A DNA stretch of 64,000 nt, taken from positions 3,844,001 to 3,908,000 of the forward strand of contig NZ_CP108055.1 of assembly GCF_036174265.1 (NCBI RefSeq). The letters run 5' to 3'. Source of the DNA: Streptomyces sp. NBC_00285. Its GTDB lineage: Bacteria; Actinomycetota; Actinomycetes; Streptomycetales; Streptomycetaceae. The notes below the pieces were generated by a model, which was not told where the DNA came from, ran no database searches, and saw only the letters and a program-made list of their open reading frames with translations. This document shows, one piece after another, positions 17,650 through 31,032 of the stretch (within the stretch, counting starts at the first letter, position 1; each line of letters opens with the position of its first letter). The position numbers and the translations under genes are program-made.

Positions 17650-18666
17650 TTACGACTCCGCCAGGATCTGTCCGACGTACCGTGCCACTGCGCGTACCGC
17701 TCCCATCGTTCCCGGGTAATCCATGCGGGTCGGTCCGACCACGCCGAGCTTGGCGACCGCCTCGTTGCCCGAACCGTAGCCGACCGACACCACTGAAGTG
17801 GAGTTGAGTCCCTCGTAGGCGTTCTCGTGACCGATGCGTACGGTCATGCCCGAATCTCCGGCCTCACCAAGGAGTTTGAGGAGGACGACCTGCTCCTCCA
17901 GAGCCTCCAGGACGGGCCGGATGGTGAGGGGAAAGTCATGTCCGAAGCGGGTGAGATTGGCGGTGCCGCCGATCATCAGCCGCTCCTCGTTCTCCTCGAC
18001 GAGCGTCTCCAAAAGAGTGGAGAGCACCGTGGTGACGGTACCCCGGTCCTCGCCGTCGAACCCCTCCGGCAGGTCCTCGACCAGCCGGGGCACATCGGCG
18101 AACCGCCGCCCCGCGACCCGGCTGTTGAGCCGCGCCCGCAGATCGGCGAGCGAGGCCTCCCCGAAGGGCGCCGGGCAGTCGACCATGCGCTGCTCGACCC
18201 GGCCGGTGTCCGTGATCAGCACGAGCATCACGCGCGCGGGGGCGAGTGACAGCAGTTCCACGTGCCGCACGGTCGAGCGGGTCAGTGAGGGGTACTGCAC
18301 GACGGCGACCTGCCGCGTGAGCTGCGCGAGCAGCCGCACGGTCCGCGCCACCACGTCGTCGAGGTCGACGGCGCCGTCGAGGAAGTTCTGGATGGCGCGC
18401 CGCTCGGGCGCGGTCATCGGCTTGACGCCGGCCAGCTTGTCGACGAAGAGGCGGTACCCCTTGTCCGTGGGGATCCGCCCGGCACTGGTGTGCGGCTGGG
18501 CGATGAACCCCTCGTCCTCCAGGGCCGCCATGTCGTTACGGACGGTCGCCGGGGACACTCCGAGGTTGTGCCGCTCGGTCAGGGCCTTCGACCCGACCGG
18601 CTCCTCGGTGCCGACATAATCCTGGACGATGGCGCGCAGCACCTGGAGCCTGCGTTCACTCAGCAT
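17650..18666 (-). CDS. hrcA: Heat-inducible transcription repressor HrcA
   Basis: A 338-residue repressor. The N-terminal winged helix ([18 protein letters not shown] through [16 protein letters not shown]) and [15 protein letters not shown] are diagnostic, with the GAF-like domain after residue ~100. It binds CIRCE operators and is folded by GroEL, so it is inactivated at heat shock. The ATG at 18666 gives the standard N-terminus; an upstream frame would cross the CIRCE and is rejected. It represses its own operon with dnaJ and probably groE operons elsewhere. Confidence 0.95.
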   Translation of the reverse strand: MLSERRLQVLRAIVQDYVGTEEPVGSKALTERHNLGVSPATVRNDMAALEDEGFIAQPHTSAGRIPTDKGYRLFVDKLAGVKPMTAPERRAIQNFLDGAVDLDDVVARTVRLLAQLTRQVAVVQYPSLTRSTVRHVELLSLAPARVMLVLITDTGRVEQRMVDCPAPFGEASLADLRARLNSRVAGRRFADVPRLVEDLPEGFDGEDRGTVTTVLSTLLETLVEENEERLMIGGTANLTRFGHDFPLTIRPVLEALEEQVVLLKLLGEAGDSGMTVRIGHENAYEGLNSTSVVSVGYGSGNEAVAKLGVVGPTRMDYPGTMGAVRAVARYVGQILAES

Positions 18667-18704
18667 CGCGCACACCTCCAGAAGTCGATCCCTCGTCGCC
18701 TCGC

Positions 18705-18731
18705 CTGGCACTCTGTCCGTCCGAGTGCCAG
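18705..18731. promoter_or_regulatory. CIRCE operator (HrcA binding site)
   Basis: CTGGCACTC-N9-GAGTGCCAG, a perfect 9-bp inverted repeat with the canonical 9-base spacer, 39-65 bases upstream of the hrcA start. CIRCE consensus is TTAGCACTC-N9-GAGTGCTAA, so this is a clear autoregulatory site. Confidence 0.95.
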
Positions 18732-19016
18732 CGCTCCCGGGCCAGTGTACGGCGGTGGGGTACTCCCAGGGCAAGGCTGGTCCCGGCAGGACCGCTTGGA
18801 CCGGCAGGGCCCGTCCGGCGGATCAGGCCGACTTTCAGGGGCGACGCCCCATACGTGCAGGTGGGCGGGGGCGATGGGGGTGCCTCCCGCGCAAGGTCGA
18901 TTCGAGCGCGGGGGCGTGCCGCTGCACGCCGGAGGAGGGAGTCGACGCGGAGCTCCGGCGAGTGCCGACAACGCGGCCGCCTGCACGAACCGCCGGACAG
19001 GGCCTAGCGTCGCGGT
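18732..19016. other. Intergenic region upstream of the MBL gene
   Basis: About 285 bases between the CIRCE element and the MBL start, high GC. No gene is supported. TAGCGT about a dozen bases before the MBL ATG could be a -10 element of a leaderless transcript. Confidence 0.35.
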
Positions 19017-19745
19017 ATGACGGTGACTTGGGAAGAGCTCGGGTGGGAGCGGGTCGCGGCCGGGGTGGGGCGGTGCCGGCTGCCCGGCTGGGACTGCACG
19101 GCGGGCCTGGTGATCGGCGAGGGCACGGCCCTGTTGATCGATTCCGGCTCCGGTCTCGCGGAGGGCGTCCGCCTGCGCGCACAGGCCGAGGAACTCGCCG
19201 GTCACCGTGTGACCCATCTCGCGCTCACCCACCCCCACTTCGACCATGTCTTCGGCGCGGCGGCGTTCGCGGGGGCGGAGGTGTTCGGCGCGGTGGGTGT
19301 GGAGACGGTGCTGGCGGGGCGCCTCGGCCGCGCGGAACTGCGGGCGGACGCGGTACGCAACGGCCTGGATGCCTCGTCGGCGGACGAGGCGGTGGACGCG
19401 CTCGTCTCCCCGGGGCATCACGTCAGTGGTGAGTGGACGCTCGACATGGGCGGCGGCCGGCAGGTCCTGCTGGCGAACGTCGGACCCGGCCACACGGCCC
19501 ACGACCTCGCGGTCCTCGTCCCCGGTTCACCGGAGGTGGTGTTCTGCGGCGACCTGGTCGAGGAGTCGGGCGAACCGCAGGCGGGGCCGGACGCCGTACC
19601 GACGCGCTGGCCCGACGCGCTGGACCGGCTGCTGGCGCTGGGCGGCGAGGACGCGCTGTACGTGCCCGGTCACGGAGCGGTGGTGGACGCGGCGTTCGTA
19701 CGGGCCCAGCGGGACGCGCTGGCGGCGCGCTTCGGCGTGTCGTGA
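19017..19745 (+). CDS. MBL fold metallo-hydrolase
   Basis: A 242-residue metallo-beta-lactamase-fold protein. The metal motif THPHFDH is at residues 71-77 (His72, His74, Asp76, His77), with further ligand candidates in VGPGHTAHD, FCGDLVE and VPGHGAV. There is no signal peptide, so it is cytosolic. This resembles generic glyoxalase-II-like or lactonase-like hydrolases; the substrate is unknown. ATG start with no strong ribosome site and a possible -10 close by, suggesting leaderless translation. The DUF3097 gene follows on the same strand after 34 bp. Confidence 0.85.
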   Translation: MTVTWEELGWERVAAGVGRCRLPGWDCTAGLVIGEGTALLIDSGSGLAEGVRLRAQAEELAGHRVTHLALTHPHFDHVFGAAAFAGAEVFGAVGVETVLAGRLGRAELRADAVRNGLDASSADEAVDALVSPGHHVSGEWTLDMGGGRQVLLANVGPGHTAHDLAVLVPGSPEVVFCGDLVEESGEPQAGPDAVPTRWPDALDRLLALGGEDALYVPGHGAVVDAAFVRAQRDALAARFGVS

Positions 19746-19779
19746 GGACTCCCGGGCCGCTTCTCCTATCGTCATCCGA

Positions 19780-20586
19780 ATGCGCCAGTACTCCGCCGAC
19801 CTGACCCCTCCGTGGAAGAAGCCCAAGCCGGTGCCGGAGGTGCCCGCCGATCCCGGTCTGGTGGTCGAGGAGCCGGGCACCGGCTTCTGCGGCGCGGTGA
19901 TCCGCTGCGAGGCGGGCACGGTGACCCTGGAGGACCGTTTCGGCAAGCACCGGGTGTTCCCGCTGGAGCCCCGCGGTTTCCTGCTGGAGGGCCGGGTGGT
20001 GACCCTGGTCCGGCCCGCGGCCGCGGCTCCCGTACGACCCTCACGGACCGCCTCCGGTTCGGTCGCCGTGCCCGGCGCACGCGCGCGCGTGGCCCGCGCC
20101 GGCCGGATCTACGTCGAGGGCCGCCACGACGCGGAACTGGTGGAGCGGGTCTGGGGCGACGACCTGCGCATCGAGGGCGTGGTCGTGGAGTACCTGGAGG
20201 GCGTGGACGACCTCCCGTCGATCGTGGCCGAATTCGCGCCGGGGCCGGACGCCCGGCTGGGTGTGCTGGTGGACCACCTGGTGCCGGGCAGCAAGGAGTC
20301 CCGGATCGCCGCGTCGGTGACCAGCGAACACGCGCTGGTCGTCGGCCACCCGTACATCGACATCTGGGCGGCGGTGAAGCCGTCGTCCCTGGGCATCGAG
20401 GCGTGGCCCGAAGTCCCCCGCGGTCAGGACTGGAAGACGGGAGTGTGCCGGGCGCTGGGCTGGCCGTCGGAGAACACGGGCGCGGTGTGGCAGGCGATCC
20501 TGAAGCGGGTGAACTCGTACAAGGACCTGGAGCCGGAGCTGCTGGGGCGGGTGGAGGAGCTGATCGACTTCGTCACGGCGCCGTAG
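19780..20586 (+). CDS. DUF3097 family protein
   Basis: A 268-residue actinobacterial protein. MRQYSADLTPPWKKPKPVPEVPAD, read in two parts, and FGKHRVFPLEPRGFLLEG are conserved features I associate with DUF3097. The central ARAGRIYVEGRHDAELVERVWG looks like a Toprim-type strand with acidic residues, suggesting nucleic-acid-related phosphotransfer, but this is inference. VDHLVPGSKESRIA and GHPYIDIWAAVKP are also conserved. It follows the MBL gene by 34 bp. Function unknown. Confidence 0.82.
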   Translation: MRQYSADLTPPWKKPKPVPEVPADPGLVVEEPGTGFCGAVIRCEAGTVTLEDRFGKHRVFPLEPRGFLLEGRVVTLVRPAAAAPVRPSRTASGSVAVPGARARVARAGRIYVEGRHDAELVERVWGDDLRIEGVVVEYLEGVDDLPSIVAEFAPGPDARLGVLVDHLVPGSKESRIAASVTSEHALVVGHPYIDIWAAVKPSSLGIEAWPEVPRGQDWKTGVCRALGWPSENTGAVWQAILKRVNSYKDLEPELLGRVEELIDFVTAP

Positions 20587-20613
20587 CGAATACGCGCGGC
20601 GAGTCTGCGGGCG

Positions 20614-20722
20614 GGTCGCGCAGCCGCCGCGCCCCTTGGGTGGGTGCAGCTGCGTCTGCGTGCGACTGACCGCAGCCGCAACCTGCTCAGGGGCGCGAGG
20701 AACTGCGCGACCAGCCACAACG
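20614..20722. repeat. Interspersed repeat copy 2, with inverted arms
   Basis: The 34-nt repeat is at 20689-20722. A left arm GGTCGCGCAG...GCGCCCCT (20614-20636) is the reverse complement of AGGGGCGC...CTGCGCGACC (20689-20712), making a ~100-bp hairpin-forming element. It sits between the convergent DUF3097 and hemW ends and may act as a bidirectional terminator. Confidence 0.7.
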
Positions 20723-20768
20723 AACCCGTAGCCGCCGCACAACCCGACGCGCCACCCCCACCAGGCCC

Positions 20769-22010
20769 CTAATCCACCAGATCCCGAACCACCGCATCCG
20801 CCAGCAACCGCCCCCGCAGCGTCAGCACACCCTGCCCCTCCCCATACGGCCCCGCCTCCAGCAGCCCCTCCCCCAGCGCCCTGCGGGAAGCCGCCAGCCC
20901 CGCCTCCCGCAGCAGCGACAACGGCACGCCCTCCCGCAACCGCAGCTCCAGCAGGATCCGCTCGACCCTGCGGTCCTCCTCGGACAGCAGCTCCCGCCCC
21001 GCCCCCGGCGACCGCCCCGCGGCCAGCGCACCCGCGTACGCCCCGGGGTGCTTCACGTTCCACCACCGCACCCCGCCCACGTGCGAGTGCGCCCCGGGCC
21101 CGGCGCCCCACCAGTCCGCCCCGCGCCAGTACAGCTCGTTGTGCAGACACCGGCCCGCGTCCGAGGTGGCCCAGTTGGACACCTCGTACCAGTCGAACCC
21201 GGCGCCCGACAGCACGTCCTCCGCGATCAGGTACCGGTCCGCGTGGACGTCGTCGTCGGTCATCGGGACCTCGCCCCGGCGGATACGGCGAGCCAGCTGG
21301 GTGCCCTCCTCGACGATCAGTGCGTACGCCGACACATGGTCCGGTCCGGCCCCGATCGCCGCCTCCAGGGAGGCCCGCCAGTCGTCGTCGGACTCCCCCG
21401 GGGTGCCGTAGATCAGGTCCAGGTTCACGTGGTCGAAGCCCGCTGCTCGGGCCTCCGCCACGCAGGCCTCGGGCCGCCCCGGCGTGTGCGTGCGGTCCAG
21501 GACCTTCAGCACGTGCTGCTTCGCGCTCTGCATGCCGAAGGACACCCGGTTGAAGCCGCCCTCCCGCAGAGCGGCCAGATACGCCGGGTCCACCGACTCC
21601 GGGTTCGCCTCGGTCGTCACCTCCGCGTCCGCCGCGAGCCCGAACTCGTCGCGGATCGCCCCCAGCATCCGTACGAGGTCCCCGGCGGCCAGCAGGGTCG
21701 GCGTGCCGCCGCCCACGAACACCGTGCGGACCGGCCGCGGATCGTCGCCGAGGACCTTCCGGGCGAGCCGGATCTCGTCGATCAGGGTGTCCGCGTAGTT
21801 GTCGCGGGAGGCCAGCACCCCGCCCGAGCCGCGCAGCTCGGTCGCGGTGTAGGTGTTGAAGTCGCAGTAGCCGCAGCGGGTCGCGCAGTACGGGACGTGC
21901 AGATAGAAGCCGAGGGGACGGTCGGTGGATCCGGCGAGCGCGGACGCGGGGAGTGAGCCGTCGTCGGGAACGGGTTCGCCGTCGGGGAGTGCGGAAGGCA
22001 TGCCCTCCAT
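20769..22010 (-). CDS. hemW: HemW-like radical SAM protein
   Basis: A 413-residue radical SAM protein. The cluster motif YCATRCGYCDFNTY gives CxxxCxxC at Cys42, Cys46 and Cys49; VFVGGGTPTLL, TTEANPESVD and VSFGMQSAKQHVLK are family signatures. HemW is a heme chaperone often misnamed oxygen-independent coproporphyrinogen III oxidase; true HemN carries an extra Cys (CxxxCxxCxC) while here the fourth position is Phe-Asn. Start ATG. It follows the SpoIIE phosphatase gene by 21 bp on the same strand. Confidence 0.9.
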   Translation of the reverse strand: MEGMPSALPDGEPVPDDGSLPASALAGSTDRPLGFYLHVPYCATRCGYCDFNTYTATELRGSGGVLASRDNYADTLIDEIRLARKVLGDDPRPVRTVFVGGGTPTLLAAGDLVRMLGAIRDEFGLAADAEVTTEANPESVDPAYLAALREGGFNRVSFGMQSAKQHVLKVLDRTHTPGRPEACVAEARAAGFDHVNLDLIYGTPGESDDDWRASLEAAIGAGPDHVSAYALIVEEGTQLARRIRRGEVPMTDDDVHADRYLIAEDVLSGAGFDWYEVSNWATSDAGRCLHNELYWRGADWWGAGPGAHSHVGGVRWWNVKHPGAYAGALAAGRSPGAGRELLSEEDRRVERILLELRLREGVPLSLLREAGLAASRRALGEGLLEAGPYGEGQGVLTLRGRLLADAVVRDLVD

Positions 22011-22031
22011 TGTCCAGCACCCGGCCGGGGG

Positions 22032-24038
22032 CTACTCCGCCTGCAGCACCAGCAGCGCCAGGTCGTCCTCCGGCGGCCGCGCACCGAACTCGTGCACCAG
22101 CCGTCTGATCCGCTCCGCGATCAGCTCGGCGTCCAGCCCCGCGCATCCCGCCAGCGCCTGGGCGAGCCCGTCCTCGTCGTCGAACTGCCGGGGGCCTCTG
22201 CGCCGCTCGGTCACCCCGTCGGTGACGCACAGCAGGCTGTCGCCGGGGCGCAGCTCGAAGGTCTCGCTGGTGTACGTCTCGTCCTCGACGACCCCGATGA
22301 GGGTCTGCGGCCGCGCGACCGTACGGACCGTGCCGTCCGCCCCGAGGAGCAGCGGCAGCGGGTGTCCGGCGGAGGCGAGAGTGCAGCGCACTCCGCCGTC
22401 GAAGGGGACGAGCTCGCCGTAGAGGAGGGACAGGAAGCGGGTCTGCGGGCCGTCGCCGGGGTTCACGGGGCGTCCGCCCGCGGCGGCCAGGGCCCGCGCC
22501 GCCGCGTCCGCGGTCTCCGTCGCGTCGTCGAGGAGCAGCTGGTTGAGGCGGTCCAGTACGTCGGCGACGCGATAGCCCTCGCGGGCCAGCAGCCGCAGCC
22601 AGGGCCGGGCCAGCCCGACGACCACGGCGGCCTCGGGACCCTTGCCCTGGACGTCGCCGAGGGCGAAGCACCAGCGGCCTTCGTCGGCCGGGAAGAGGTC
22701 GTAGAAGTCGCCGCTGGGCCCGCCCTTGTCGCACGGCTCGTACACCAGGGCGCTGCGCATCCCGGGGATCTCGGCGACCGCGCCGGGCAGCAGACCGCGC
22801 TGGAGCACCGCACTGATGGTGGCTTGCCGGGCGTACTGGCGGGCCGCGCCGATGGCGAGCGCCACCCGGCGGCTGAGGTCCTCGACGAGCCCGGTGATCT
22901 CGTCGGGGAAGGAGAGCAGCCCGGCCCGGCCGATGACCAGGGTGCCCAGCGGGCGGCCGCCGGCGGTGAGGCGGTAGGCGAGCGCGGAGCCGTGGGTGCC
23001 GTGCGGGCCGAGCGCCTCGCCGGGCCAGGGAAACGGCGCGGGCCCGGACCGGTCCATGGCGAAGGGGCTCGGCGGCTCCTTCTCCAGAGCGCGCCGCAGC
23101 TCGTCGATCCGGGCCTCGGCGCCGTGCCACACCCGGGCCAGCCGGGGTCCGGGCGCGGCGCCCTCGCCTCGGCCAGGCGCGTTCTCGGCCCCGCCGGGGC
23201 TCGGGGATCCCCAGCGTCCGGCGACCTCGTCCTCCAGCCACACCGCACACCAGTCGGCCAGCCGCGGCACGATCAGCTGGCCGGCGAGGGCGGCGACGAG
23301 GTTCTCGTCGAGTTGTCCGGCGAGCAGATCGGAGGCCTCGGCGAGGAAGGACAGGGCGCCGCGGTTGAGCCAGTCCCGGTCCTGCTCCCCGCGGGAGGTG
23401 GGCGGGGCGGGTGCCCGGGGCGGCTCCGGGGCGGGTTTCCCTGCGATCCGCAGCCCCCGTTCGTGCGCGCCCTCCGGCTCCCGTCCCCGCGCGGCCTCCC
23501 CGGCGTACGCCTGGATCCCGTCGACGGCCTCCTTGCCGCCGGCCGGCAGCTGCGCCCACACCGTCTTGGCGCCGGTGCGGTAGGTGACGCCCCAGGACTC
23601 GGCGAGGGCTGCGACCAGGCGCAGTCCGCGCCCGTACTCCGGTATGCCGTAGGACAGTTCGGGATCACCGTCGTGCGCGGCACGCGAGGGATGGTGGTCG
23701 AGGACCTCGATGACGAGGGCGCCGGTGCGCGCCTCCAGACGGCAGCGCAGTTCGACTTCGGTACCCGCGTGCACGACGGCATTGGTGACGAGCTCACTGA
23801 CGACGGCCACGCCGTCGTCGGCCTGCCGGTCGGTGAGGAACTCCGTGCCGGGCAGGCCGAGTTCGGTCCATTCGGCGATCGTGTCCCGTAACAGGGCCCT
23901 GGCCGAGGCCAGCGCGAACGGCACGCCGGGGAGAGTGGCCTGGACGTACGCCGCCGCGTGCGGGAGAGCGCCGTCACCGACTACCGGTGCGACGGACGCA
24001 CGGGCAACCCACTCCCGTTGCACCGGAATGGCCCCCAT
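22032..24038 (-). CDS. SpoIIE-type PP2C phosphatase with RsbW-like ATPase and GAF-like domains
   Basis: A 668-residue cytosolic protein. Residues ~40-165 form an RsbW-like HATPase (VSELVTNAVVHAG, then YGRGLRLVAALAESWG). Residues ~225-410 look GAF-like. Residues ~430-668 are a PP2C/SpoIIE phosphatase with PSGDFYDLF, CFALGDVQGKGPEAA and LLCVTDGVTERR holding the metal Asp residues. Such proteins both phosphorylate and dephosphorylate anti-sigma-factor antagonists. It is divergent from the poly-HAMP kinase across 102 bp, which suggests a shared signalling role. The ligand and the antagonist target are unknown; no anti-sigma pair is nearby. Confidence 0.9.
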   Translation of the reverse strand: MGAIPVQREWVARASVAPVVGDGALPHAAAYVQATLPGVPFALASARALLRDTIAEWTELGLPGTEFLTDRQADDGVAVVSELVTNAVVHAGTEVELRCRLEARTGALVIEVLDHHPSRAAHDGDPELSYGIPEYGRGLRLVAALAESWGVTYRTGAKTVWAQLPAGGKEAVDGIQAYAGEAARGREPEGAHERGLRIAGKPAPEPPRAPAPPTSRGEQDRDWLNRGALSFLAEASDLLAGQLDENLVAALAGQLIVPRLADWCAVWLEDEVAGRWGSPSPGGAENAPGRGEGAAPGPRLARVWHGAEARIDELRRALEKEPPSPFAMDRSGPAPFPWPGEALGPHGTHGSALAYRLTAGGRPLGTLVIGRAGLLSFPDEITGLVEDLSRRVALAIGAARQYARQATISAVLQRGLLPGAVAEIPGMRSALVYEPCDKGGPSGDFYDLFPADEGRWCFALGDVQGKGPEAAVVVGLARPWLRLLAREGYRVADVLDRLNQLLLDDATETADAAARALAAAGGRPVNPGDGPQTRFLSLLYGELVPFDGGVRCTLASAGHPLPLLLGADGTVRTVARPQTLIGVVEDETYTSETFELRPGDSLLCVTDGVTERRRGPRQFDDEDGLAQALAGCAGLDAELIAERIRRLVHEFGARPPEDDLALLVLQAE

Positions 24039-24140
24039 GGCCGTCTCCCCGAGCAGTTCGGACGAATACGCCTCAGTCGATGCGGACAGAGTGACAGACT
24101 GGCCGCGCCCATAAGCGCCGAGTTACCGAAGTGGGCCGCC
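24039..24140. promoter_or_regulatory. Divergent promoter region of phosphatase and kinase
   Basis: 102 bases separate the divergent ATG codons of the phosphatase and poly-HAMP kinase genes and must carry both promoters. I could not assign -35/-10 boxes or an operator with confidence. Confidence 0.4.
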
Positions 24141-28271
<4,131 letters not shown>

Positions 28272-28284
28272 ATGAGGCAGTCCT

Positions 28285-28830
28285 ATGAGCGCTGAGGCAA
28301 CGACCGACGACAGTGCGGGCATCCTCCTGGTCGACGACATGGAGGACAACCTGCTCGCGCTGGAGGCCGTCCTGGGGTCTCTCAACGAACCGCTGGTCCG
28401 CGCCCGTTCGGGCGAGGAGGCGATGAAGGCGCTGCTGCGCCGCCCGTTCGCCCTGGTCCTCCTGGATGTCCGCATGCCGGGCATGGACGGCTTCGAGACG
28501 GCGGCGAACATCAAACGCCTGGACCAGACGAAGGACGTCCCGATCATCTTCCTCACCGGCACGGAGGACGAACCCGGCTACGCCTTCCGCGGCTACGCGA
28601 CCGGCGCGGCGGACTACGTGACCAAGCCGTTCGACCCGTGGGTGCTGCGCGCGAAGGTGAGCGTCTTCCTGGAACTGCACAGGAAGAACCAGCAGTTGGA
28701 ACGGCTGCTGACACGGCAACGGGCCGACTACGAAGAGGTGAGCAAGCGTCTGACCGCGCTGGAGGACGAGTTGACGGAACCCCAGCGCGCCCAGGTGACG
28801 GAACTCCGGCACCTTCTTAAAGGAAGGTAG
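28285..28830 (+). CDS. Response regulator (receiver plus coiled coil)
   Basis: A 181-residue protein. The receiver domain (residues 10-128) has LVDDMEDN, the phospho-acceptor Asp61 in LLDVRMPG and Lys114 in VTKPFDP. A ~45-residue coiled coil (HRKNQQLERLLTRQRADYEE) follows with no DNA-binding or enzymatic domain, so it probably signals by protein contact. It lies 13 bp after the poly-HAMP kinase and is its likely phospho-relay partner, since that kinase ends in its own receiver. Confidence 0.92.
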   Translation: MSAEATTDDSAGILLVDDMEDNLLALEAVLGSLNEPLVRARSGEEAMKALLRRPFALVLLDVRMPGMDGFETAANIKRLDQTKDVPIIFLTGTEDEPGYAFRGYATGAADYVTKPFDPWVLRAKVSVFLELHRKNQQLERLLTRQRADYEEVSKRLTALEDELTEPQRAQVTELRHLLKGR

Positions 28831-28837
28831 GCCTTCA

Positions 28838-28896
28838 GGGGCGCGGGGAGCGTGCCCGACCAGCCACGGCGAACCGGCAGCCGCGCACGCTCCCCG
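28838..28896. terminator. Interspersed repeat copy 3 with 12-bp inverted repeat
   Basis: The repeat begins TTCAGGGGCGCGGGGAG near 28834. CGGGGAGCGTGC (28844-28855) pairs perfectly with GCACGCTCCCCG (28885-28896) across a 29-base loop. It lies exactly between the convergent response-regulator and fadD ends and is a plausible bidirectional terminator. Confidence 0.65.
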
Positions 28897-28904
28897 GCCA
28901 CCCC

Positions 28905-30779
28905 CTACGCCTCGCGCGACCCCGCGTACATCTCGTCGATGAGCCCCTTGTACTCCCGCTCCACGACAGGGCGCTTCAGCTTGAGGCTCGGCGTGATCTC
29001 ACCGTGCTCGATGTCCAGGTCCCTCGGCAGCAGCCGGAACTTCTTGATGGTCTGCCAGCGCTGCAGCCCCTCGTTGAGCTCCTTCACATAGCCCTCGACC
29101 ATGGCCACGGTCACCGGCGCGGCGACGACCTCCGCGTACGGCTTGCCCTCGAGCCCGTTCTCCTTGGCCCACTCCAGGACGGACACCTCGTCCAGCGCGA
29201 TGAGCGCCGTGCAGAAGTTCCGGTCCGCCCCGTGCACCAGGATGTTGGACACGTACGGGCACACCGCCTTGAACTGTCCCTCGACCTCGGCGGGCGCGAT
29301 GTACTTGCCGCCGGACGTCTTGATGAGGTCCTTCTTGCGGTCGGTGATCCGCAGATACCCGTCGGGCGACAGCTCACCGATGTCCCCGGTGTGGAACCAC
29401 CCGTCGGCCTCCAGCACCTCGGCCGTCTTCTCGGGCAGCCCGTGGTAGCCCTCCATGATGCCGGGCCCGCGCAGCAGGATCTCCCCGTCGTCGGCGATCC
29501 TGACCTCCGTGCCGGGCAGCGGCTTGCCGACCGTGCCGGTGCGGTAGGCCTCACCGGGGTTCACGAAGGAGGCCGCGGAGGACTCCGTGAGGCCGTATCC
29601 CTCGAGGATGTGGATGCCGGCGCCGGCGAAGAAGTACCCGATCTCCGGCGCGAGGGCGGCGGACCCGGACACACACGCCCGCAGGTTCCCGCCGAAGGCC
29701 TCCCGGATCTTCGAGAAGACCAGCGCGTCGGCCACCTTGTGCTTGGCGCTCAGCCCGAAGGACGCGCCCGCGGTACCGGTGCGCCGGAAGTTGTCCTGGC
29801 TCTCCTTGGCGTAGGCGCGGCCGACCTCGGCGGCCCACTGGAAGATCTTGTACTTGGCGCCGCCGGCGGCACGGGCCTTCGCGGCGACCCCGTTGTAGAC
29901 CTTCTCGAAGATGCGCGGGACAGCCGCCATGTACGTCGGCTGCACGACCGGCAGATTCTCGATGATCTTGTCGACACGACCGTCGACGGCGGTGACGTGA
30001 CCGACCTCGATCTGCCCGGAGGTGAGGACCTTGCCGAAGACGTGGGCGAGCGGCAGCCACAGGTACTGCACGTCCTCGGCACTGACCAGCCCGGTCGCGG
30101 CGATCGCCTTCGCCATGTACGCCCAGTTGTCGTGCGGCAGGCGCACACCCTTGGGGCGGCCGGTGGTGCCCGAGGTGTAGATGAGGGTGGCGAGCTGGTC
30201 CTTGGTGATGGCACCGACCCGCTCCTCGATCAGGTCGGAGTCCTTCTCCAGGCGGGCCGCGCCACGGGCCTCCAGCTCGGTGAGGGTGAGGATCCAGTCG
30301 CTGGTCTCGACGCCGGCCGGGTCGATGACGACGACGTGCGTGAGGTGCGGCAGCTCGGCCTTCTTCTCGACCGCCTTGGCGAGCTGCGCCGCGTCCTCCG
30401 CGATCAGCACCCGGCTCTCGGAGTCGGAGAGGATGAAGGCCGACTCGTCGGCGTTGGTCTGCGGGTAGACCGTGGTCGTGGCGGCGCCGGCGCACATGAT
30501 GCCGAGGTCCACGAGGATCCACTCGAGCCGGGTCGACGCGGCGAGGGCCACCCGCTGCTCCGGCTGCACTCCCAGCTCGATCAGTCCGGCCGCGATGGCG
30601 TGCACGCGCTCCGCGGCCTGCGCCCAGGTGAGCGACTTCCAGGTGTCCGGCCCCTGGCCGGCGGCCGCGGGCACCGGGTACCGGTACGCCTCGGCGTCCG
30701 GTGTGGCCGCAACGCGCTCCAGGAAGAGGCTCGCCACACTCGGCGGACGGTTCTCGATCAGTGTCTGTGTGTCGCTCAC
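28905..30779 (-). CDS. fadD: Long-chain fatty-acid-CoA ligase
   Basis: A 624-residue AMP-forming acyl-CoA synthetase. The P-loop YTSGTTGRPKG (~205) and LEGYGLTESSA, plus GWFHTGDIGELSPDGYLRITDRKKDLIKT in overlapping parts, are the adenylation motifs; GGKYIAPAEVE follows and holds the C-terminal hinge. It activates long-chain fatty acids with ATP and CoA for beta-oxidation or lipid use. A 10-bp palindrome lies ~55 bases upstream. The 3' end faces the response regulator. Confidence 0.93.
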   Translation of the reverse strand: MSDTQTLIENRPPSVASLFLERVAATPDAEAYRYPVPAAAGQGPDTWKSLTWAQAAERVHAIAAGLIELGVQPEQRVALAASTRLEWILVDLGIMCAGAATTTVYPQTNADESAFILSDSESRVLIAEDAAQLAKAVEKKAELPHLTHVVVIDPAGVETSDWILTLTELEARGAARLEKDSDLIEERVGAITKDQLATLIYTSGTTGRPKGVRLPHDNWAYMAKAIAATGLVSAEDVQYLWLPLAHVFGKVLTSGQIEVGHVTAVDGRVDKIIENLPVVQPTYMAAVPRIFEKVYNGVAAKARAAGGAKYKIFQWAAEVGRAYAKESQDNFRRTGTAGASFGLSAKHKVADALVFSKIREAFGGNLRACVSGSAALAPEIGYFFAGAGIHILEGYGLTESSAASFVNPGEAYRTGTVGKPLPGTEVRIADDGEILLRGPGIMEGYHGLPEKTAEVLEADGWFHTGDIGELSPDGYLRITDRKKDLIKTSGGKYIAPAEVEGQFKAVCPYVSNILVHGADRNFCTALIALDEVSVLEWAKENGLEGKPYAEVVAAPVTVAMVEGYVKELNEGLQRWQTIKKFRLLPRDLDIEHGEITPSLKLKRPVVEREYKGLIDEMYAGSREA

Positions 30780-30832
30780 GACATCCTCCGGGGCTCGCGA
30801 CAGTGCGGCCGGCTCAGGTTTGCGGCTGTTTA

Positions 30833-30842
30833 ACTCGCGAGT
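30833..30842. promoter_or_regulatory. Palindrome upstream of fadD, possible operator
   Basis: A perfect 10-bp palindrome ACTCGCGAGT, flanked by TTA and AA, 54-63 bases upstream of the fadD ATG. A TetR-like fatty-acid regulator could bind here; this is inference. A related TTACTTCGCGTAAC is upstream of the gene at 46532. Confidence 0.4.
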
Positions 30843-30973
30843 AACTATCGAGCAGGCATCAGAGTAAAGGCCGACCGGCTGCTACGTAAGGGGTCCTGGT
30901 CTGCGATCTTCCAAATCCCCGGATTCTTCACCCGTGAGCTCGCCAGGCTGTGTACAGCGCGTTGCGAGAACCA

Positions 30974-31002
30974 AGCACGTGCTATTTGACACTTGCTGTC
31001 AA
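30974..31002. promoter_or_regulatory. Pair of palindromes in the fadD-lepA gap
   Basis: AGCACGTGCT (30974-30983, perfect) and TTGACA-CTTGC-TGTCAA (30986-31002, perfect 6-5-6) lie 2 bases apart. They could be an operator or a small hairpin. TTGACA would suit a -35 box but no matching -10 is seen in either direction. Confidence 0.3.
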
Positions 31003-31032
31003 CCGGGCTGGTCCCAACCCGGCTGATGTCGA

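Noticed and set aside
30986..31002. TTGACA as a promoter -35 box
   Set aside because: No -10 at a 16-19 base spacing in either direction; treated as part of a palindrome instead.
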